A DNA stretch of 36,753 nt from Streptomyces sp. SID9727. GTDB lineage: Bacteria; Actinomycetota; Actinomycetes; Streptomycetales; Streptomycetaceae. The translations under genes and the position numbers were made by a program. The notes under the pieces were generated by a model that had not been told where the DNA came from, made no database searches, and was given only the letters and a program-made list of their open reading frames with translations. The stretch is from NCBI RefSeq assembly GCF_010550605.1, contig NZ_JAAGNI010000248.1:1-36753 (forward strand), written 5' to 3'. Below are positions 23,109 to 30,670 of this stretch, one piece after another (within the stretch, counting starts at the first letter, position 1; each line of letters starts with the position of its first letter).

Positions 23109-23968
23109 CCGGCCTGGCTGTCCGCGTGCGCCTGCGCCGCCTCCGCGAGGGCGTACGACTTCTCGACGGGGATGTGGAGCCTCCCGCGCGCGATCAGGTC
23201 CACCGCCTCCGCGAGCGCGTCCGGGACGCTCCCGGCCACGCCGGAGAAGCGGACGCCGAACTCCGCCGCACCGAGATCGGCGATGGTGATCACCTTGCCC
23301 GGGTCCCCCGTCAGCTCGACGAGCTCGGGGATCACGCCCGCGCCGGCCAGGTCGAGGGCCGCGTCGACCCGGCCGAGCCCACGCACCCGTTCCACCCAGC
23401 CCTCCCCGTACGTCGTGGCGAGCGCACCCAGGCCGCGCAGGTAGTCCTGGTTCGCGGCGCCACCCGTGCCGATCACCGTGATGCCCCGGTCGCGGGCGAT
23501 CTGGAGCACCGCCGACCCGACTCCCCCGGAGGCCCCGCTCACCAGCAGCGTTTCTCCCGGGCGCACGCCGACCTGGCCGATGACGCGCAGAGCGGTCTCC
23601 ACCACGGACGGGTACCCGGCCGCCTCCTCGAACGACAGCCCCTCCGGCATCCGGGCCCAGGCCGACAGCACGGCGAACTCGGCGTAGGTGTCGGCCCCTT
23701 CGCCGAACACGCGGTCGCCGATCGCCACGCCCTCGACGCCCTCACCGACCTCGTCCACGATCCCGGCGGCGTCCAGCCCGACGCCGGAGGGAAGCACGGT
23801 CGGATGGGCACCCAGGACCTGGCCCTCACGGATCCTCCAGTCCACGGGGTTCACCCCCGCCGCCCGTACGGCGATACGTATCCGGCCGGGGCCCGCGTGG
23901 GGCTCCTCGGCATCGATGAGTCGCAGGACATCAGGGCCGCCGAACTCGGCGAAGCTCACTTTCTTCAT
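23063..23968 (-). CDS. NADP-dependent oxidoreductase (medium-chain, zinc-independent quinone reductase type)
   Basis: A 301-residue protein. It has the GroES-like N-terminal domain (AAGVNPVDWRIREG) and a Rossmann domain with LLVSGASGGVGSAVLQIA (about 138-155), the nucleotide-binding loop of quinone oxidoreductase-type MDR enzymes. Catalytic zinc ligands are absent, as in this subgroup. It probably reduces quinones or enones with NADPH in the cytoplasm. It is divergent from a TetR gene, with a perfect operator-like palindrome inside its promoter spacer, so it is the likely target of that repressor. The start is ATG 23968. Its 3' end overlaps the convergent ATPase gene by 46 bp. Confidence 0.93.
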   Translation of the reverse strand: MKKVSFAEFGGPDVLRLIDAEEPHAGPGRIRIAVRAAGVNPVDWRIREGQVLGAHPTVLPSGVGLDAAGIVDEVGEGVEGVAIGDRVFGEGADTYAEFAVLSAWARMPEGLSFEEAAGYPSVVETALRVIGQVGVRPGETLLVSGASGGVGSAVLQIARDRGITVIGTGGAANQDYLRGLGALATTYGEGWVERVRGLGRVDAALDLAGAGVIPELVELTGDPGKVITIADLGAAEFGVRFSGVAGSVPDALAEAVDLIARGRLHIPVEKSYALAEAAQAHADSQAGHTRGRRVIVVRPAA

Positions 23969-23982
23969 GGCGGGGACATTAG

Positions 23983-23997
23983 CACTAACGGTTAGTG
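23983..23997. promoter_or_regulatory. TetR operator candidate in the reductase promoter
   Basis: CACTAACGGTTAGTG is a perfect palindrome around a central G. On the minus strand it fills the 18-bp spacer between TTTCAA (-35) and TAATGT (-10) of the reductase gene, so occupancy would block that promoter. It is also 41 bp upstream of the tetR start. Such AT-rich palindromes between tetR and a divergent gene are the usual TetR operator arrangement. Confidence 0.7.
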
Positions 23998-24038
23998 TTT
24001 TGAAACGGTTATGGATACGTACCTGCTAGCGTGAGCGC

Positions 24039-24614
24039 ATGACCGTGCAGTCCGGGCGCCGCGAGCGCAAGAAGGCCGCGACCCGCCAGAAGATCGCCGA
24101 CACCGCCCTGCGGCTCTTCCTGGAACGCGGATACGAGGCGGTGGGCATCCGGGACATCGCCGCCGAGGCGGACGTGGCCGTCACCACGCTGTTCTCCCAC
24201 TTCGCCTCGAAAGAGGCCCTGGTCTTCGAACAGGACGCCGACTTCGAGCACCGGCTCGCGCAGGCGGTCACCGGCCGCGCACCGGGCGAACCGCTCATGC
24301 CCGCGCTGCGCCGCGAGATGCACGCCATGGTGCGGCACTGCACGGCGGAGGGTGCCGCCCCCGTCTGGCGGATGATCGACGGGTCGCCCTCGCTGCGGGA
24401 GTACGAGGAGTCGATGAAGCTGCGGCACACGGAGTCACTGGCGGCGGCCATCGCCGCCGACCCCCGGCTGCCCCGGACCCCGACGGCCTGCCGGACGATC
24501 GCCAGGTTCGTGGTCGACGCGCACGCGCTGGCCCGCGAGGCGGCCGATCCGGAGGCCGCGGTGGACGAGATCTTCGGGATGATCGAGGCGGCCTGGGAGT
24601 CCACGGGCCCCTGA
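24039..24614 (+). CDS. TetR-family transcriptional regulator
   Basis: A 191-residue protein. The N-terminal helix-turn-helix reads RQKIADTALRLFLERGYEAVGIRDIAAEADVAVTTLFSHFASKEAL (about 14-60), a textbook TetR signature. The C-terminal ligand domain is divergent. ATG 24039 has a TAGCGT box 6 nt upstream, suggesting a leaderless transcript. Together with the palindrome at 23983-23997, this supports control of the divergent reductase and itself. The inducer is unknown, and the pairing suggests a quinone or electrophile. Confidence 0.94.
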   Translation: MTVQSGRRERKKAATRQKIADTALRLFLERGYEAVGIRDIAAEADVAVTTLFSHFASKEALVFEQDADFEHRLAQAVTGRAPGEPLMPALRREMHAMVRHCTAEGAAPVWRMIDGSPSLREYEESMKLRHTESLAAAIAADPRLPRTPTACRTIARFVVDAHALAREAADPEAAVDEIFGMIEAAWESTGP

Positions 24615-24640
24615 AGGCCCCGGCCGGCACACACGAACGA

Positions 24641-24665
24641 GGGGCCCCGCATCAAGCGGGACCCC
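24641..24665. terminator. Hairpin between convergent tetR and lipoprotein genes
   Basis: GGGGCCCCGC (24641-24650) pairs with GCGGGACCCC (24656-24665) with one mismatch and a 5-nt ATCAA loop, 26 bp past the tetR stop and 21 bp before the lipoprotein stop. Confidence 0.6.
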
Positions 24666-24686
24666 CCGGGGCGCGAAGCGAACGGC

Positions 24687-25358
24687 TCAGCCGCCCTGCC
24701 CCGCGCTGCCGATCGGGCCGACCGTCACCGGGGAGCCGGAGCCGTCCGTGACGGGCAGCGAGGGCTTGCCCGGCCAGGCCAGGATGACCGGCTTCGTCTC
24801 GTTCGGCGGGGTCACCACCAGCCCGGTGACGCGGACGCCGGAGCCCCCCGTCTCGTTGAGCGGGTAGTTGATGCCGAAGGCGATCGTCTTGCCGTTCTTG
24901 AGGACGTACGGGTCTGCGGGCGCACCCTTGCGCTCGGCGGAGATCGTGCCGGCGTCGGTCTTGAGATCGACGCCCGCGAACCCGGCGACCACGCAGTCCT
25001 GGCCGCTGGTGTTCTTCATCTCCACCGCGACGGTCCCTTGCGGGTCGCCGTCGATGAAGTTGTCGATCGCCGTGATCTTCAGCCCGCTGGTACGGCAATT
25101 GGCGGTCTTGCCGGACTGGTCGGCACCGGCCCCGGCGGCGGTGTCCTTCCCGCTGTCCGAACCGCCCTTGTCCGAGCCGCCCGAAGCCGGACCGCTTGAG
25201 CCCGGACCGCTTGAGCCCGAACCGCCGCCGGAGGCGGACGCGGACGCGGCCGACGACGGGTCGGTCTGCGCCGCGTCGTCGCCGTCGTTCTGGCAGGCCG
25301 TGAGCGTGAGGCCCGCGACGACGGCCAGGGCGGCGAGGGTGGTCTTGCGAGCGCGCAT
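24687..25358 (-). CDS. DUF4232-like lipoprotein
   Basis: A 223-residue protein with a lipobox (LTLTAC, Cys at about residue 21). It is followed by a 60-residue Ser/Gly/Asp-rich linker (GGGSGSSGPGSSGPASGG...), then a compact beta domain with a Cys pair (ANCRTSGLKITAI and SGQDCVVAGFAGVDL) and the ending GPIGSAGQGG. This is the common actinobacterial DUF4232 pattern. It is a surface lipoprotein of unknown function. ATG 25358 is chosen for 7-nt spacing to GAGGA; the adjacent ATG 25361 is equally possible. The downstream hairpin is shared with tetR. Confidence 0.85.
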   Translation of the reverse strand: MRARKTTLAALAVVAGLTLTACQNDGDDAAQTDPSSAASASASGGGSGSSGPGSSGPASGGSDKGGSDSGKDTAAGAGADQSGKTANCRTSGLKITAIDNFIDGDPQGTVAVEMKNTSGQDCVVAGFAGVDLKTDAGTISAERKGAPADPYVLKNGKTIAFGINYPLNETGGSGVRVTGLVVTPPNETKPVILAWPGKPSLPVTDGSGSPVTVGPIGSAGQGG

Positions 25359-25546
25359 CATTTCGTCCTCGGTATCCGTTGACAGTCCGGCCGCTCGGCC
25401 GGGGTCGCCCGAGCGAACGCTTCTGATCAGCAAGAACGGTGCGGGGCGGGGATACGTTGCGCCCGAGAGGCGGCTCATACGCCCCTGTTACACACCCGCA
25501 GGAAGACCGTGGCATCCCGTCCGGCGTGGGCTGCGGCGGACATGGC

Positions 25547-25580
25547 GAGGGGCCCGCGCGGACATCCGCGCGGGCCCCTC
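25547..25580 (-). terminator. Perfect 15-bp hairpin terminator of the bkd operon
   Basis: GAGGGGCCCGCGCGG (25547-25561) and CCGCGCGGGCCCCTC (25566-25580) are exact reverse complements with an ACAT loop, 12 bp past the bkdC stop on the minus strand. Confidence 0.85.
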
Positions 25581-25592
25581 GTCAACGCACGA

Positions 25593-26996
25593 TTACGCCC
25601 AGGTGATCAGCCGCTTCGGCTGCTCCAGGATCGCGGCGATGTCCGCCAGGAACTTGGAGCCCAGCTCGCCGTCGATCAGGCGATGGTCGAACGACAGGGC
25701 CAGCGTGGTCACCTGACGGGGCTTCACCTTGCCCTTGTGGACCCAGGGCTGGAGCTTGATCGCGCCGACCGCGAGGATCGCGGACTCGCCCGGGTTGATG
25801 ATCGGCGTACCGGTGTCGACGCCGAAGACGCCCACGTTGGTGATGGTCACCGTGCCGCCCGCCATCGCGGCCGGGGACGTCTTGCCGTCCCGGGCCGTGG
25901 CGACCAGCTCGCCCAGGGACGCGGCCAGCTGCGGCAGCGTCTGGTCGTGGGCGTCCTTGATGTTCGGGACGATCAGGCCGCGCGGGGTGGCGGCGGCGAT
26001 GCCCAGGTTGACGTAGTGCTTCTGGACGATCTCCTGGTTCGCCTCGTCCCAGACCGCGTTGACCCCGGGATTCCGCTTGATCGCGACCAGGAGGGCCTTG
26101 GCGATGACGAGGAGCGGGTTGACCCGCACCCCCGCCATGTCCTTGTCCTCCTTCAGCTCCGCCACGAGCTTCATCGTGCGCGTGACGTCGACGGTCACGA
26201 ACTCGGTGACGTGCGGAGCGGTGAACGCGCTGCCGACCATCGCCTGCGCGATCGCCTTGCGCACGCCCTTGACCGGGATACGCGTCTCGCGGGCGCCGGC
26301 CGGGACGGGCTCTGCAGCCGGAACCGCGGGCTCCACCGACGGCGCCGAAGGAGCCACCGGCTCCGCGGGCGTCGCCGCCGCGTGCACGTCCTCGCGCGTG
26401 ATGACACCGCCGACGCCGGTCGGGGTGACCGTCGCCAGGTCGATGCCCAGGTCCTTCGCGAGCTTGCGGACCGGCGGCTTGGCCAGCGGACGGGCCTCCG
26501 GAACCGCCGCCGTGCCCTGGCCGTTCAGCTCGGCCTGCACCGCGGCGGGTGCGGCGGCCGGGGGCGCGGTCTCGGCGCCCTTGCGGGCCCGGCGCTTCGT
26601 GGAGGACTCGGCCACGCCGTAGCCCACCAGGACGGGCTGGCGGCCCTTGGGCGCCTCGGCCTCGGGGGCCGGGGCGGCGGCCTCGGGCTCCGAGGGCGCG
26701 GAAGCGGCACCGGGGTCCGACCCGGGCGCCACGTCCACCGCGATGATCACCTGGCCCACGTCGACCGTGGTGCCCTCGGGGAAGCGCAGTTCGTGGACGA
26801 CGCCGTCGAACGGGATCGGCAGCTCGACGGCGGCCTTCGCGGTCTCGACCTCGCAGACGACCTGGCCGTCGGTGACTGTGTCGCCGGGCTGGACGTACCA
26901 CTTGAGGATCTCGGCCTCGGTCAGTCCCTCGCCCACGTCGGGCATCTTGAACTCACGGAAGCGAGCAGCGTTGGAAGTGTCGGTCATCGCGGTCAC
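25593..26996 (-). CDS. bkdC: Branched-chain 2-oxoacid dehydrogenase E2 (dihydrolipoyl acyltransferase)
   Basis: A 467-residue protein with one lipoyl domain (about 14-88) whose modified lysine is K54 in VETAKAAV. An Ala/Pro/Glu-rich linker follows, then the peripheral subunit-binding domain (about 168-205, KPPVRKLAKDLGIDLATVTPTG) and the catalytic domain with SFDHRLIDG near the end (His438, Asp442). It transfers the acyl group from E1 to CoA, feeding branched-chain acyl-CoA primers into fatty acid and polyketide synthesis. GTG 26996 has GAGGAG upstream; ATG 26987 is an alternative. It is the third gene of the operon, 10 bp after bkdB. No E3 gene is present, as usual. A 2-oxoglutarate or pyruvate specificity is less likely given the E1 alpha/beta organisation. 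Confidence 0.93.
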   Translation of the reverse strand: MTAMTDTSNAARFREFKMPDVGEGLTEAEILKWYVQPGDTVTDGQVVCEVETAKAAVELPIPFDGVVHELRFPEGTTVDVGQVIIAVDVAPGSDPGAASAPSEPEAAAPAPEAEAPKGRQPVLVGYGVAESSTKRRARKGAETAPPAAAPAAVQAELNGQGTAAVPEARPLAKPPVRKLAKDLGIDLATVTPTGVGGVITREDVHAAATPAEPVAPSAPSVEPAVPAAEPVPAGARETRIPVKGVRKAIAQAMVGSAFTAPHVTEFVTVDVTRTMKLVAELKEDKDMAGVRVNPLLVIAKALLVAIKRNPGVNAVWDEANQEIVQKHYVNLGIAAATPRGLIVPNIKDAHDQTLPQLAASLGELVATARDGKTSPAAMAGGTVTITNVGVFGVDTGTPIINPGESAILAVGAIKLQPWVHKGKVKPRQVTTLALSFDHRLIDGELGSKFLADIAAILEQPKRLITWA

Positions 26997-27006
26997 GCTC
27001 CTCTCC

Positions 27007-27987
27007 TCAGTACGCCAGCGAGCGGTCGACGGCGTCGAGCACCCGGTCCAGGCCCGGCAGGTACTCCTCCTCCAGGCGCGCCGGCGGGTACGGGGCGTGG
27101 TAGCCGCCGACCCGCAGCACGGGCGCCTCCAGGTGGTAGAAGCACCGCTCCGTGATGCGAGCGGCGATCTCGGCCCCGGAGCCGTAGAAGACGGGTGCCT
27201 CGTGGACGACGACCAGGCGGCGGGTCTTCTCGACGGACGCCTGGATGGTGTCGAAGTCGATCGGGGACATCGAGCGCAGGTCCACGACCTCCACCGACTT
27301 GCCCTCCTCCTGGGCGGCCGCGGCGGCCTCCAGGCAGACCTTCACCATCGGGCCGTACGCGGCGAGCGTGAGGTCCGTGCCGGTACGGGCGACGGCGGCC
27401 GCGTGCAGCGCGCCCGGGATGGACTCGGTGTCGACCTCGCCCTTGTCCCAGTAACGCCGCTTCGGCTCGAAGAAGATGACCGGGTCGTCGCTCTGGACGG
27501 CCTGCTGCATCATCCAGTACGCGTCCGACGCGTTGGACGGGGAGACCACCTTCAACCCCGCGACGTGCGCGAACAGCGCCTCGGGCGACTCGCTGTGGTG
27601 CTCGACGGCGCCGATGCCGCCGCCGTACGGGATGCGCACGACGACGGGCATCTTGACCTTGCCCAGCGCGCGGGCGTGCATCTTCGCGAGCTGCGTGACG
27701 ATCTGGTCGTACGCGGGGAAGACGAAGCCGTCGAACTGGATCTCGACCACGGGCCGGTAGCCGCGCAGGGCGAGGCCGATCGCCGTGCCGACGATGCCGG
27801 ACTCGGCGAGCGGGGTGTCGATGACACGGTCCTCGCCGAAGTCCTTCTGGAGGCCGTCGGTGATCCGGAAGACGCCGCCGAGCTTGCCGACGTCCTCACC
27901 CATGATGAGGACCTTCGGGTCGGTGTCGAGCGCCTTGCGCAGCGACTCGTTGAGCGCCTTCGCGAGGGACATCTTTTCCACGGCCAT
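27007..27987 (-). CDS. bkdB: Branched-chain 2-oxoacid dehydrogenase E1 beta subunit
   Basis: A 326-residue protein with the transketolase-like pyrimidine-binding half: MGEDVGKLGGVFRITDGL, DTPLAESGIVGTAIGLAL and the FDGFVFPAYDQIV segment. It ends with the C-terminal domain LRVGGYHAPYPP. With the alpha subunit it forms the ThDP-dependent decarboxylase that attacks 2-oxoisovalerate, 2-oxoisocaproate and 2-oxo-3-methylvalerate. Glu65 (PLAESG) fits the conserved ThDP-activating glutamate. Start ATG 27987 follows the bkdA stop by 2 bp, with GAGGAGG inside the end of bkdA as ribosome site, so translation is coupled. Confidence 0.95.
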   Translation of the reverse strand: MAVEKMSLAKALNESLRKALDTDPKVLIMGEDVGKLGGVFRITDGLQKDFGEDRVIDTPLAESGIVGTAIGLALRGYRPVVEIQFDGFVFPAYDQIVTQLAKMHARALGKVKMPVVVRIPYGGGIGAVEHHSESPEALFAHVAGLKVVSPSNASDAYWMMQQAVQSDDPVIFFEPKRRYWDKGEVDTESIPGALHAAAVARTGTDLTLAAYGPMVKVCLEAAAAAQEEGKSVEVVDLRSMSPIDFDTIQASVEKTRRLVVVHEAPVFYGSGAEIAARITERCFYHLEAPVLRVGGYHAPYPPARLEEEYLPGLDRVLDAVDRSLAY

Positions 27988-27989
27988 GG

Positions 27990-29153
27990 TTACTTGCCCT
28001 CCTCGGCGAACGAAGCCTGGTAGGCGGCGAACTCGGCGCGCTCCTCGTCGACGAGCGGGTTCCCGTCGGCGTAGACGTGGTCGAACATCGCCATCCGGTC
28101 CGGGTCGGGCATCGCCCGTACGGCCTCGCGGACGCGCTTGCCGAGGGCCTCGCTCTCCTCGTCCAGGGCGGTGAAGAACGCCTCGTCGGCCGCGCCCTCC
28201 TTCTCCAGGTACGCGCGCAGGCGCAGGATCGGGTCCTTCGCCTCCCAGGCGGCGCGCTCCTCGTCGGCCCGGTACTTCGTCGGGTCGTCCGAGGTGGTGT
28301 GCGCGCCCATGCGGTACGTGAACGCCTCGACCAGGGTCGGGCCCTCGCCGCGCCGGGCCCGCTCCAGGGCGGACCTGGTGACGGCCAGGCAGGCCAGGAC
28401 GTCGTTGCCGTCGACCCGGACACCGGGGAAGCCGAAGCCCTGGGCACGCTGGTAGAGCGGCACCCGCATCTGCTTCTCGGTGGGCTCGGAGATCGCCCAC
28501 TGGTTGTTCTGGCAGAAGAAGACGACCGGGGCGTTGTAGACGGCGGAGAAGGTGAACGCCTCCGCGACGTCGCCCTGGCTGGAGGCGCCGTCGCCGAAGT
28601 ACGCGACCACGGCCGAGTCCGCGCCGTCCTTGGCCACGCCCATGGCGTAACCCGTGGCGTGCAGGGTCTGCGAGCCGATGACGATCGTGTACAGGTGGAA
28701 GTTGTTGCTGTTCGGGTCCCAGCCGCCGTGGTTCACACCGCGGAACATCCCGAGCAGGTTGGTCGGGTCGACGCCCCGGCACCAGGCCACACCGTGCTCA
28801 CGGTAGGTCGGGAAGACGTAGTCGTCGTCGCGCAGGGCCCGGCCGGAGCCGATCTGGGCGGCCTCCTGGCCCAGCAGGGACGCCCACAGGCCCAGCTCGC
28901 CCTGGCGCTGGAGGGCGGTGGCCTCGGCGTCGAAGCGGCGGGTGAGGACCATGTCCCGGTACAGGCCGCGCAGCTCCTCCGCGCTCAGGTCGATCGAGTA
29001 GTCCGGGTGCTCGACGCGCTCGCCCTCGGGCGTCAGCAGCTGTACGAGCTCGGGCGTCGAACCCTCCGGCGTCTTCGCGGGCGTTTTCGCGGCGCTGGTC
29101 CGCTTGCTGCTGCGTCGCGGTTTGCGCGCGGCAGCAGTGCTCTCCACGGTCAC
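27990..29153 (-). CDS. bkdA: Branched-chain 2-oxoacid dehydrogenase E1 alpha subunit
   Basis: A 387-residue protein. The ThDP-binding motif is visible as GDGASSQGDVAEAF followed by QNNQWAIS (the GDG...NN pattern). The loop YRMGAHTTSDDPTKYR corresponds to the regulated loop of E1 alpha proteins. The first 45 residues are a Lys/Arg/Thr/Pro-rich extension without homology to the fold. GTG 29153 has GGAGGAG 7 nt upstream. It is the first gene of bkdABC and is divergent from a response regulator gene, a linkage I recall from the S. coelicolor bkd locus. Confidence 0.95.
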   Translation of the reverse strand: MTVESTAAARKPRRSSKRTSAAKTPAKTPEGSTPELVQLLTPEGERVEHPDYSIDLSAEELRGLYRDMVLTRRFDAEATALQRQGELGLWASLLGQEAAQIGSGRALRDDDYVFPTYREHGVAWCRGVDPTNLLGMFRGVNHGGWDPNSNNFHLYTIVIGSQTLHATGYAMGVAKDGADSAVVAYFGDGASSQGDVAEAFTFSAVYNAPVVFFCQNNQWAISEPTEKQMRVPLYQRAQGFGFPGVRVDGNDVLACLAVTRSALERARRGEGPTLVEAFTYRMGAHTTSDDPTKYRADEERAAWEAKDPILRLRAYLEKEGAADEAFFTALDEESEALGKRVREAVRAMPDPDRMAMFDHVYADGNPLVDEERAEFAAYQASFAEEGK

Positions 29154-29475
29154 GTGCGTGCTCCTCCGTCGGTCCGGCCCCCGGGGTCTGCCGGGAGACC
29201 AGTGCGGCTCGCCTGTGTCCGTACCCGTGCACGGGGTGGGTGCCGCTCGGTCCGGAAAACAGGCGTGACAGGTGCCCCGGCGAGCGCCCTGTCCAAGGCA
29301 CGTTACCCAGTGGTTCCCGTATCTGCGAAACCCTCCCTGACCTGCGATTTTGCTTGGATATCCAAGTAAATCGAGGAATTCGGGAAGTCCCGCTGGTCAC
29401 AGCACTGATCACAGCCTCGCAGGCCGCCGGAACAACGGCACGTTATCCCGCCCGGCAGCGGCAGGGAAGGGGCGA
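29154..29475. promoter_or_regulatory. bkdA/response-regulator divergent control region
   Basis: A 322-bp region without a supported gene. It contains the AT-rich palindrome at 29353-29366 with extended arms, and on the minus strand a possible bkd promoter (TTCGCA, 18 bp, TAACGT, near 29300-29330). AT content rises towards the response regulator start. Confidence 0.55.
29353..29366. promoter_or_regulatory. Perfect 14-bp AT-rich palindrome, candidate operator for bkd or the response regulator
   Basis: CTTGGATATCCAAG is self-complementary. Flanking GATTT (left, 29346-29350) and AAATC (right, 29368-29372) are also inverted, giving an imperfect outer stem. It sits about 190 bp upstream of bkdA and 110 bp upstream of the response regulator. 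Lrp/AsnC-type BkdR regulators bind near bkd genes, but the binding protein here is unknown. Confidence 0.55.
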
Positions 29476-30153
29476 GTGTGTGAGACTGCGATTGTGCGCG
29501 AAAAAGGAAAAATCACTGTATTCCTACTCGACGATCACGAAGTGGTCCGGCGCGGGGTCCATGAGCTGCTCTCGATGGAGGACGACATCGAGGTGGTCGG
29601 CGAGGCGGGCACGGCGGCCGACGCAATGGTGCGGATTCCGGCGGTCCGCCCCGACGTGGCCGTGCTCGACGTACGGCTGCCGGACGGCAGCGGCGTCGAG
29701 GTCTGCCGCGAGATCCGCTCGCAGGACGATTCCATCCACTGCCTGATGCTGACCTCGTACGCCGACGACGAGGCGTTGTTCGACGCGATCATGGCGGGCG
29801 CCTCCGGCTACGTCCTCAAGGCGATCCGCGGCAACGAGCTGCTGGCGGCGGTACGCGACGTGGCGGAGGGAAAGTCGCTGCTGGACCCGGTCGCGACCGC
29901 GCGCGTGCTGGAACGGCTGCGCGACGGGAAGCGCGGGCGGGACGACGAGAAGCTGGCGAACCTCACGGACCAGGAGCGCAAGATCCTGGACCTGATCGGC
30001 GAGGGGCTGACCAACCGCGTGATCGGCGAGCGGCTCCACCTCGCCGAGAAGACGATCAAGAACTACGTGTCCAGCCTGCTGTCCAAGCTGGGCATGGAGC
30101 GCCGCTCGCAGGCCGCGGCCTATGTGGCACGGCTCCAGGCGGAGAGGCGCTGA
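29476..30153 (+). CDS. NarL/LuxR-type response regulator
   Basis: A 225-residue protein. The receiver domain (about 11-130) has acidic pocket D19-D20, phosphoacceptor D65 (VAVLDVRLPDGSG), T93 and K115. The C-terminal LuxR helix-turn-helix (about 155-215) reads LTDQERKILDLIGEGLTNRVIGERLHLAEKTIKNYVSSLLSKLG. I placed the start at GTG 29476 because GGAAGG lies 5 nt upstream; GTG 29494 (MREKGKITVFLLDD) is an alternative without a ribosome site. No histidine kinase is adjacent, so it is an orphan. It is divergent from bkdA and could control it. Confidence 0.93.
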   Translation: MCETAIVREKGKITVFLLDDHEVVRRGVHELLSMEDDIEVVGEAGTAADAMVRIPAVRPDVAVLDVRLPDGSGVEVCREIRSQDDSIHCLMLTSYADDEALFDAIMAGASGYVLKAIRGNELLAAVRDVAEGKSLLDPVATARVLERLRDGKRGRDDEKLANLTDQERKILDLIGEGLTNRVIGERLHLAEKTIKNYVSSLLSKLGMERRSQAAAYVARLQAERR

Positions 30154-30229
30154 GAGGGACTTTGGTCCCGGTGAAACGGGGGCCCCGGCCTCTTATCCGG
30201 CCCACACGGACTGGCCGACAGTGGAAGGC

Positions 30230-30655
30230 ATGTCCACCGAGGAACTCCACGCGATCGACCTGCTCGGCCGGGTCCCCTACGGCCGGCTGGCGACCAGCAT
30301 GCGGGCCCTCCCCATGCTGACGGTGGCCCGGCACATCGTCATCGACGGGCGCGTCGTGCTGCGCATGCACAGCGGGCTCGGCCACCACGGCGCCTGCGAC
30401 GGCGCGGTCGTGGCCTACGGCGCGGACAACTTCAACACCGCCCCCGTCGGCACCGAGGACCTGTGGTCCGTGCAGTTCACCGGGCCCGCTCGGGTCGTGG
30501 AGCCGACCCCCGCCCAGTGCGAGCGCTTCGGGCCGCCGCCCGTCGAGGTCAACGGCGAGCCGTTCGCCCCCTCGTACCTCTGGCTCGAACCTCACTTCGT
30601 CACGGTGCACACTCTGGACTTCCACGCAAGCCGGCAGATCCGCAACGCAGCGTGA
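30230..30655 (+). CDS. Pyridoxamine 5'-phosphate oxidase-like (PPOX/FMN-binding split barrel) protein
   Basis: A 141-residue protein with the split-barrel core GRVPYGRLATSMRALPMLTVARHIVIDGRVVLRMHSG, then CDGAVVAYGADNFNTA and WSVQFTGPARVVEP. The pattern matches small PPOX/Nitroreductase-like F420 or FMN-binding proteins of actinobacteria. The cofactor cannot be assigned from sequence. ATG 30230 has GGAAGG directly upstream; GTG 30221 is a possible alternative. It follows the response regulator by 76 bp and precedes the phosphotransferase by 15 bp. Confidence 0.85.
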   Translation: MSTEELHAIDLLGRVPYGRLATSMRALPMLTVARHIVIDGRVVLRMHSGLGHHGACDGAVVAYGADNFNTAPVGTEDLWSVQFTGPARVVEPTPAQCERFGPPPVEVNGEPFAPSYLWLEPHFVTVHTLDFHASRQIRNAA

Positions 30656-30670
30656 TCTAACATCTGACGG

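Noticed and set aside
30171..30215. A terminator hairpin after the response regulator
   Set aside because: Only short 5-bp GGGAC/GTCCC and mismatched GC arms are present, too weak to claim.
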